DNA of 64,000 nucleotides from Corynebacterium sp. sy039 (GTDB taxonomy: Bacteria; Actinomycetota; Actinomycetes; Mycobacteriales; Mycobacteriaceae), in contig NZ_CP042325.1 in assembly GCF_007904105.1 (NCBI RefSeq), positions 1,984,001-2,048,000 on the forward strand. The letters are read 5' to 3'. The notes under the pieces are model-generated. The model had not been told where the DNA came from. It did no database searches and worked only from the letters and a program-made list of their open reading frames with translations. The position numbers and the translations under genes are program-made. Of the stretch, positions 58,049 through 64,000 are shown piece after piece (position 1 is the first letter of the stretch; each line of letters begins with the position of its first letter).

Positions 58049-58555
58049 TTAGATGTCCAGCACTTCGAAAGGTTTTGCTGAAAGTGCGGATTCACAACGC
58101 TCAGCTAGGTACTCATCCACCGACTGTAAACTTGCAATATCTGGATAAACAGCCAGAACTTTATCGCCTACCACCCAAAAGTCTCGCGACCATGTCTGAG
58201 GATTATCCCAGATACGGGAGCTCTCTTTGACCCAGTCGGGCAAGACCTTACGAGTTTTTGTTGCAACTGCAAGCTGCCCTTTTGCAGTTTCATAGATTGT
58301 ATCGATCTGAATACCCTCTTCCACTGGACGTTCGACGCGGGTTATTTCTAGACCATGAAACATCACCTTTCTTCGCACACCATTTTCATGAAGCGTCAGT
58401 TCTATCTTTTCATAACCTTTGGCTGCGTGACGTCGGTCGCTCACATAGTCTTGAAGTGCTTGAATAACAGCCGCCGAAACGCTTTCGGCATGCTGTGCAG
58501 CCTCCTCAAAAAGTTGCATATCTGCTTCTGAGACGTAAATGTTCTTGGTAGGCAT
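58049..58555 (-). CDS. EXLDI-family protein, likely transcriptional regulator of the exporter
   Basis: A 168-residue protein. The N-terminus (MPTKNIYVSEADMQLFEEAA, then VSAAVIQALQDYV) has the ribbon-helix-helix pattern of CopG-type DNA-binding proteins. A middle domain of about 80 residues is beta-rich (IELTLHENGVRRKVMFHGLE). The C-terminus is FEVLDI, the hallmark of the EXLDI family. ATG 58555 lies inside a perfect palindrome and directly at the predicted transcription start, so the mRNA is leaderless. It probably represses its own operon with the exporter. Confidence 0.8.
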   Translation of the reverse strand: MPTKNIYVSEADMQLFEEAAQHAESVSAAVIQALQDYVSDRRHAAKGYEKIELTLHENGVRRKVMFHGLEITRVERPVEEGIQIDTIYETAKGQLAVATKTRKVLPDWVKESSRIWDNPQTWSRDFWVVGDKVLAVYPDIASLQSVDEYLAERCESALSAKPFEVLDI

Positions 58556-58591
58556 ACTTATAAGTATGCGCATACCTGCTTTGCCTGTCAA
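58552..58591 (-). promoter_or_regulatory. leaderless promoter overlapped by a palindromic operator
   Basis: On the minus strand: -35 TTGACA (58591-58586), 17-bp spacer, -10 CATACT (58568-58563), then 7 nt to the A of the start codon. The 18-bp palindrome GCATACTTATAAGTATGC (58552-58569) covers the -10, the start point and the ATG. A third half-site makes a second palindrome GTATGCGCATAC (58564-58575). Repressor bound here would block RNA polymerase. Confidence 0.7.
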
Positions 58592-58775
58592 CCAGAAAAC
58601 ACAATCGTGCCAGATACGCGAATAACGGCACTTGGACGATGTTGCCATCGAGTACCCACTACTTGCCCCTCAGCAACCCACACAATCCGACCCCACCCCG
58701 GAACAGCAAAAACGCCACCCTGAACACTTCCTAGCTGAGCCAGGAATCCTTGTAACCAGAGTGACGTTCTGACAG

Positions 58776-58848
58776 AGCCGCTTGCGAGAATCGAACTCGC
58801 GACCTTCTCATTACGAGTGAGATGCTCTACCGACTGAGCTAAAGCGGC
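58776..58848 (-). tRNA. tRNA-Thr (anticodon CGT)
   Basis: Read on the minus strand, a complete 73-nt cloverleaf. The acceptor stem is GCCGCTT/AAGCGGC, the D arm is AGCTCAGTCGGTAGAGC, the anticodon stem TCTCA/TGAGA has loop CTCGTAA (anticodon CGT), and the T arm is GCGAGTTCGAATCTCGC. CCA is not encoded. It reads ACG codons. It marks the return to core genome. Confidence 0.97.
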
Positions 58849-58932
58849 ACGGTATCCAACACAACATACCGAGGGATTACTCTACAATATGTCCACCCCA
58901 AGCAGCAAATATCACCTACTCCACAGAGCACA

Positions 58933-60156
58933 CTAGGAAAGCCCTAAAGCAAGTCGTATTTTGCCAAGCATAGCGTCGAGAGCTGTTTCTGGACGCACAT
59001 TAACAGAAATGTCCTGCCTACATTCCATAATCGCGTCAATGCACGCAGTGAGACTTTCACTACCAGCAGCACTCATCTCCTGAGACAATCCAAACATATC
59101 GGGGTGAATCAACTCCACCTCTCCCGCCTGCTGCCCACTATGAGCACCTTTAGCCGCACCACTAGCCAACATCAACGCATCTCGATATAGCCCCGCTAAA
59201 TCCACCAAACCCAGATCGAGAGCATCTCGCAAAGCACGCGTTTTCCGTTTCTTCTGCACCGCTTCCAACTCTTTGAGCTGCGTCGTTGCCCCTCGAAGGG
59301 CTTTTTGCGCGCCTTTCCCTTTAGCGCCCATACCCAAAGCAGTGCGGAGTTTTTCTAACTCCTGCTCATTTTCTTGCCCTAGGTCTTCGTCGACAGCCTT
59401 AGTAATGCGCTTGACAATATCACTAACAGCTAAAAAGGCTTGGTCACCATGCGACACTAATTCTGCAAGATTCAAGATACTCACGCGACGGCGTTGCGCC
59501 TGCTCATCATGCACTAATCGACGCGCACGCCCAATATGACTACCAGTGGCCACAGCCGCTAAATGCGCATGATTCTCAGGCACTCCCTCACCTATCAACA
59601 ATTGTGCAACCTCCGCTGCAGTTGGCTGCGGAATATACACATGCCTACTGCGCGACACCAACGTCGGAATGACATCTTCCGGATCAGTAGACGGAGCACA
59701 CAAAATAATAACAGCGTGCGTCGGCGGTTCCTCAAAAGTCTTCAAGAGCGCATTCGCTGCTTGATCATTAAGCCTGTCCGCATTATCGACGATCACCACT
59801 CGCCACGGCGCTACCATCGGTTTCGTTGCCACTGGTGCCACTATTTCCTCGCGCACCGTCTTGACCGAAACAATAAGTTCTCGCGGTTCCATAAAAAATA
59901 CATCACCATGAGTACGAGCATGAACTGCCGTGCATTGCGCACATTGCCCACAACCAATAATGCTCGGGTGCTCGCACTCTAATGCAGCAGCAAATGCCAA
60001 TGCCGCAGTAGAACGCCCAGAACCAGGGGAACCAGTGAACAACCACGAATGCGTCATCGCTGACCCCTGTTGTTTTTCTCGCGCTGCCTGAGCTGCTGCC
60101 CGCAATCGCACAGCAACGTGTTCGCTCACACCCCATTGGCTAAAAACATCATTCAC
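58933..60156 (-). CDS. holB: DNA polymerase III delta' subunit
   Basis: A clamp-loader subunit of about 407 residues. The P-loop reads FTGSPGSGRSTAALAF, with Arg in place of the Walker Lys, as expected for the non-ATPase delta' subunit. The zinc module is CEHPSIIGCGQCAQC. Further motifs are RVVIVDNADRLNDQAANALL, KTFEEPPTHAVIIL, and LVSRSRHVYIPQPT, the sensor-1/SRC region with the arginine finger. The start is GTG 60156 (VNDVFSQWGVSE) with GGAG upstream; the open frame to 60228 has no homology. It diverges from cyaB. Confidence 0.92.
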   Translation of the reverse strand: MNDVFSQWGVSEHVAVRLRAAAQAAREKQQGSAMTHSWLFTGSPGSGRSTAALAFAAALECEHPSIIGCGQCAQCTAVHARTHGDVFFMEPRELIVSVKTVREEIVAPVATKPMVAPWRVVIVDNADRLNDQAANALLKTFEEPPTHAVIILCAPSTDPEDVIPTLVSRSRHVYIPQPTAAEVAQLLIGEGVPENHAHLAAVATGSHIGRARRLVHDEQAQRRRVSILNLAELVSHGDQAFLAVSDIVKRITKAVDEDLGQENEQELEKLRTALGMGAKGKGAQKALRGATTQLKELEAVQKKRKTRALRDALDLGLVDLAGLYRDALMLASGAAKGAHSGQQAGEVELIHPDMFGLSQEMSAAGSESLTACIDAIMECRQDISVNVRPETALDAMLGKIRLALGLS

Positions 60157-60258
60157 GCTCTCCAGCCTACAAGCAACCTTGCTGCTATGGCACAGCGATA
60201 CATAGTTTTTCAGCCACCGCTTTCCCAAAGCAGAGATTGGCTATTAAAGTAGTCAAAT

Positions 60259-61785
60259 ATGACCAGACTGTGGCGCGCACTCAAATGGCTTTTAGGAACC
60301 TCTTGGCCGCTCTATGCCGCTACCGTCATGGGAAGCAACGTACTAGCAGCCATTGCAGTGATGATGTTCCTGCGCTACCTCGTCCCCTTAGCGGAATTTC
60401 AAGAATTTCTCTCCGCACCTGGAATGTTGCGCACCATTGGCCCTGCATATCTCGTCGTTGCTGTTTTCCTAGGCATCGTCCTTACGTTTATGTTTTTCCG
60501 CCCGGTGCTTGACTGGCAACGCAACCCAGATAAACATGACCAAAACATGGTGCGCAATCTAGTTATGCGCATCCCTATTTACCAGTCTTTTCTGTGCGCT
60601 TTTATTTGGTTTATCGGCATTATTATTGTCACCATTGCCACGGCACAAACCTCAGGAAAACTAGCCCTCGTAGTTGCTATCGTCTCTGCTCTTGCTGGTG
60701 GCGTGGTCATGGTTCTCACATATCTGCAATCTGAGCACCTGATTCGCCCCTTGGCTGCCACTGCCTTAGCTCGTCGCTTTGAGGATTCCACCCTGGAGCC
60801 ACCTATCGCCTATCGACTCCATCTGACTTGGGGGATTACTTCAGGAGTGCCAATTATCGGTATCTTGCTGATGTTTACTGGCCACGAAGCAGGCTATTTC
60901 ACTGATGACATTCAAGACATCATGCCTGCTGTTATTGCCCTGTGTGTTACTGCCCTCATTACTGGTTTCTTGGGCACATATCTGGTGATTATGAGCGTCG
61001 TTGACCCCATTGTGGAATTACGCCGCGCCATTAACAAAGTGCGTCGTGGCGATACAGATGTCCAAGTAGATATTTACGATGGCTCCGAAATTGGTGTTCT
61101 CCAAGCCGGATTCAATGAAATGATGCGTGGCCTGCACGAACGCCAACGAGTGCGCGATATTTTTGGTCGTTATGTAGGCGTAGAAGTTGCCCGCCGAGCT
61201 TTAGAAGAACGCCCAGAACTTGGTGGTGAAGACCGTGAGGTCGCCGTCGTATTCATCGATGTTATTGGCTCCACTAATTTTGCGGTCAATCACGAACCCG
61301 AAGAGGTAGTAGAAGAACTCAATAAGTTCTTTGAGCGCGTCGTTAAGGTCGTGCACGAGCACAAAGGCATCATCAACAAGTTCCAAGGCGACGCAGCCCT
61401 AGCCGTATTCGGTGCTCCCATTTCGCTTTCCGACGCCACCAGCCACGCCCTGGCCACTGCCCGGGAAATGCGCCACGAGCTCAAAGATCTCCGACTCCAA
61501 GCTGGCATTGGCGTCGCAGCTGGTCACGTTGTTGCTGGTCATATTGGTGGGCATGATCGCTTTGAGTACACAGTCATTGGTGACGCGGTCAATACTGCAG
61601 CACGCTTAACAGAATTAGCCAAAGACGCCCCTGGGCGAGTCCTGACCAACGCAGCAACGCTGGCACAGGCAAATGAAGCAGAACAAGCCCGGTGGACGCT
61701 CATGAAATCCGTAGAGCTACGCGGTAGGAAAATGATGACGCAACTAGCACGCCCCATTCGCCCTACCTTGGCAGATCGCTCTTAA
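60259..61785 (+). CDS. cyaB: membrane-bound class III adenylate cyclase
   Basis: A 508-residue protein. Six membrane helices fill residues 1-240. A HAMP domain (MSVVDPIVELRRAINKVRRG to FNEMMRGLHERQ) links them to the cyclase domain, which has metal Asp residues in VAVVFIDVIGSTNFAV and NKFQGDAALAVFGAP, then YTVIGDAVNTAARLTELAKD with the transition-state Asn/Arg. The single adenylate cyclase of corynebacteria (CyaB) has this build and supplies cAMP to GlxR. It is convergent with topA. Confidence 0.93.
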   Translation: MTRLWRALKWLLGTSWPLYAATVMGSNVLAAIAVMMFLRYLVPLAEFQEFLSAPGMLRTIGPAYLVVAVFLGIVLTFMFFRPVLDWQRNPDKHDQNMVRNLVMRIPIYQSFLCAFIWFIGIIIVTIATAQTSGKLALVVAIVSALAGGVVMVLTYLQSEHLIRPLAATALARRFEDSTLEPPIAYRLHLTWGITSGVPIIGILLMFTGHEAGYFTDDIQDIMPAVIALCVTALITGFLGTYLVIMSVVDPIVELRRAINKVRRGDTDVQVDIYDGSEIGVLQAGFNEMMRGLHERQRVRDIFGRYVGVEVARRALEERPELGGEDREVAVVFIDVIGSTNFAVNHEPEEVVEELNKFFERVVKVVHEHKGIINKFQGDAALAVFGAPISLSDATSHALATAREMRHELKDLRLQAGIGVAAGHVVAGHIGGHDRFEYTVIGDAVNTAARLTELAKDAPGRVLTNAATLAQANEAEQARWTLMKSVELRGRKMMTQLARPIRPTLADRS

Positions 61786-61818
61786 CTAGCTCACCTAACT
61801 TACCGAGCACCTGGCCGC

Positions 61819-64000
61819 TTAGCGTTTCCTCGCCCCTGCTTTCACCACACGCTTTGTGGTTTTCTTTACTGCTTTCTTCTTCGTCGCCTTCTTCACCGGC
61901 TTGCCCTCGGCAGCCATTTTCGCCCGACGCTCAGAGAGCAATTCATTGGCGCGCGCGTCGGTAAGCGAAAGCGGATCATCACCACGACGCAGCGAAGCAT
62001 TAACCTCGCCATCAGTGACATAAGGACCAAAGCGCCCGTCTTTCACACTCATCGGCTTACCAGACACGTCATTATCACCAAGATGTTTAAGTGCAGATGG
62101 AGTAGCACCACGCCCACGACGCTTCGGCTCAGCATAAATGCGACGCGCTTCGTCGAGAGTAATGGTGAAAATTTGCTCCTCACTACCCAAGGAACGCGAA
62201 TCCGTGCCCTTTTTCAGATACGGCCCATAACGACCATTTTGCGCAGTAATCATCTGCTCATCGCTAGGGTCAATGCCTACTTCACGCGGCAAAGACATCA
62301 GCTGCAACGCCTCTTCTAGGGTGACCGTCGCTGGTTCCATGGAACTAAACAATGACGCAGTAGCCGGTTTAAGCGTATCTTCAATGATTTGGTTAATCCG
62401 CTTTTCTTTTTGCGCCGCTGCCGTCTTCGTCTCCCAATTCTTTGGGCGCTTGCCTTCTGCTGCACGCTGTGCGTCCTCTGCAGCGCGTTCTTCGGCAACG
62501 ATTCGCTCAGCTTGAGCAGTGATTTTCTCGCGCTCATCCTCATTGACCAGCTCAGTCACATAAGGACCATAGCGACCTTCCTTAGCCACAATCATGCGAT
62601 TATTCTGTGGGTTTCGTCCAAGCTCACGCCCTGATTGCGGAGTAGCAAAGAGTCGCTCTGCAAGCTCTTTATTAAGCTCATCTGGGGTAATTGTGTCGGA
62701 AAGGTTAGCGCGTTGATACTCTGGCTGCCCATCTTTGTGCCCAATCACACGCTCAATATAAGGACCATAGCGCCCGACGCGCACCACAACGGCACGCCCT
62801 TGGTCGTCGTCGAATAGCTTGAGGGAGTTGACCTCACGAGCATCGATGGACTCGAGGTTATCGCCAACAATTGCTTTGAGGCCGCCATCGCGCGCAATGG
62901 ATTCTGCTGTGGCTCCTGACGCCTGGGCATCGCCAAAGTAGAAACCGCTTAACCAGTGGGTGCCATTTTCTCTACCTGCGGCAATGTCGTCGAGTTCATC
63001 TTCCATTGAGGAGGTGAAATCATAATCCACAAGTGAGGCAAAACTTTTCTCCAAAAGTCCCACTACTGCAAATGCTACCCAGCTTGGCACCAGGGCATTG
63101 CCACGGGAGTAGACATAGCCGCGGTCCTGGATAGTTTTAATAATCGACGCGTAGGTGGATGGACGACCAATGCCTAAGTCTTCCATTTTCTTCACCAATG
63201 ATGCCTCGGTGTAGCGAGCAGGTGGGTTAGTAGAATGTCCATCGGCTTCGATTGCGTCCACGCCAATAGGATCACCTTTGGTAAGTTGCGGTAAATGGCG
63301 CTCTGCATTATCAGCCACATCCCGACCATCGGATAATCTGCTGGTTTCCACATAGGCACGCAAGAATCCCTGGAAACTAATGGTACGACCAGTGGTGGCA
63401 AACTCTACTTCAGAACCATCGATAGCAGCACCAGCCAGAGTTACTTTCATGGAAGTGCCTTTTGCATCTGCCATTTGAGAGGCAACAGTGCGCTGCCAGA
63501 TTAATTCGTAGAGCTTAAACTCTTCTGCATCAAGCTGAGAGCGTAATTGATCTGGAATCATAAAGGATTCACCAGCTGGGCGAATCGCCTCGTGCGCTTC
63601 CTGAGAGTTCTTTACTTTACGGTCGTAGCGTCGCGGACTATCTGCCACATATTCTTTGCCATACAGCGATACTGCCTGCTCCCGAGCAGCCTTGAGCCCC
63701 TGCTCAGACAAGGTAGTGGAGTCGGTACGCATATAGGTGATATGACCATTTTCGTAGAGTCGCTGTGCAATACGCATGGTGCGCTCGGAGGTAAAGTGCA
63801 ACTTTCGCCCTGCCTCTTGTTGCAGCGTAGAGGTCATAAAAGGCGCATAAGGCTTACGAGTATAGGGTTTTTCCTCCACTGCAGCTACTGTCATCGGTTG
63901 ACCTTCAAGAGCAGCAGCTAACTCTTGCGCACGCTGAGCATTGATGCGCACCACATTGCCCTGTAATTCACCTTTGTCGGTGAAATCTCGCCCGGTAGCA
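61819..64000 (-). CDS. topA: DNA topoisomerase I, C-terminal part (N-terminus outside window)
   Basis: The frame is open through position 64000, continuing ATGRDFTDKGELQGNVVRIN before the first internal GTG, so the gene starts beyond the window. The visible ~727 residues include PYAPFMTSTLQQEAGRKLHF and the catalytic-Tyr region NGHITYMRTDSTTLSE of type IA topoisomerases, and RPSTYASIIKTIQDRGYV. Four actinobacterial C-terminal repeats follow, each around GRYGPYV/GRFGPYV. The protein ends in a Lys-rich tail (KKATKKKAVKKTTKRVVKAG). It relaxes negative supercoils. Confidence 0.95.
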   Translation of the reverse strand, partial: ATGRDFTDKGELQGNVVRINAQRAQELAAALEGQPMTVAAVEEKPYTRKPYAPFMTSTLQQEAGRKLHFTSERTMRIAQRLYENGHITYMRTDSTTLSEQGLKAAREQAVSLYGKEYVADSPRRYDRKVKNSQEAHEAIRPAGESFMIPDQLRSQLDAEEFKLYELIWQRTVASQMADAKGTSMKVTLAGAAIDGSEVEFATTGRTISFQGFLRAYVETSRLSDGRDVADNAERHLPQLTKGDPIGVDAIEADGHSTNPPARYTEASLVKKMEDLGIGRPSTYASIIKTIQDRGYVYSRGNALVPSWVAFAVVGLLEKSFASLVDYDFTSSMEDELDDIAAGRENGTHWLSGFYFGDAQASGATAESIARDGGLKAIVGDNLESIDAREVNSLKLFDDDQGRAVVVRVGRYGPYIERVIGHKDGQPEYQRANLSDTITPDELNKELAERLFATPQSGRELGRNPQNNRMIVAKEGRYGPYVTELVNEDEREKITAQAERIVAEERAAEDAQRAAEGKRPKNWETKTAAAQKEKRINQIIEDTLKPATASLFSSMEPATVTLEEALQLMSLPREVGIDPSDEQMITAQNGRYGPYLKKGTDSRSLGSEEQIFTITLDEARRIYAEPKRRGRGATPSALKHLGDNDVSGKPMSVKDGRFGPYVTDGEVNASLRRGDDPLSLTDARANELLSERRAKMAAEGKPVKKATKKKAVKKTTKRVVKAGARKR

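Overview
The window looks like a chromosomal segment of a mycolic-acid-containing Corynebacterium of moderate GC, in the diphtheriae/ulcerans/kutscheri part of the genus; I do not claim a species. The evidence is gene content and gene order. There is a heme-synthesis block (hemA-hemC-hemD-hemB), an actinobacterial block shared with mycobacteria (bS22, excisionase-like HTH, proC, a Ppx/GppA phosphatase, regX3-senX3, gpmA, mshA, murB), a corynebacterial mycolyltransferase-like protein, an RmlCD fusion, sdhCAB and a ChrSA/HrtBA-type heme-response locus.

Layout. 1-25.9 kb is ordinary core genome: heme synthesis on the minus strand, a HAD phosphatase, bS22, proC, an MFS exporter, the Ppx and SenX3-RegX3 regulatory genes, gpmA, mshA, an acyl-CoA ligase, murB, and a run of conserved envelope or unknown genes including a DeoC-like protein that has lost its catalytic residues. 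25.9-28.1 kb is a small foreign cassette bounded by two copies of the same insertion-sequence end. It holds a GC-rich truncated gene, a secreted peptide gene and a small membrane-protein gene. 28.1-34.0 kb is central metabolism (sdhCAB, lpd), with iron and cAMP regulator sites recognisable upstream of sdhC. 34.4-42.1 kb is envelope-related: mycolyltransferase homologue, M1 aminopeptidase, dTDP-rhamnose operon, a DsbA-like protein and a CcdA-like protein.

42.2-58.6 kb is an accessory region rich in exporters and mobile DNA. It has a 52-residue amphipathic peptide gene, a DHA2 drug exporter, the two-component heme sensor with its divergent ABC exporter, and an MFS gene whose 3' end is interrupted by a complete IS1595-type element. 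Next come an NmrA-like protein, an orphan siderophore-binding lipoprotein, frameshifted gene remains and a lantibiotic-immunity-type ABC exporter. The last pair is an EXLDI-type regulator with a second DHA2 exporter. Core genome resumes at the tRNA-Thr (58.8 kb) with holB, a membrane adenylate cyclase and topA, which runs off the end.

The most interesting signals lie in the accessory DNA. (1) The promoter of the ABC exporter has a run of ten G in its -35/-10 spacer, the layout of a phase-variable promoter. (2) The EXLDI-MFS operon has a palindromic operator over a leaderless promoter. (3) The IS-bounded cassette carries a secreted-peptide/membrane-protein pair that resembles a bacteriocin and its immunity protein in layout only. 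(4) The IS1595 insertion can be reversed on paper, restoring the original reading frame of the MFS gene exactly.
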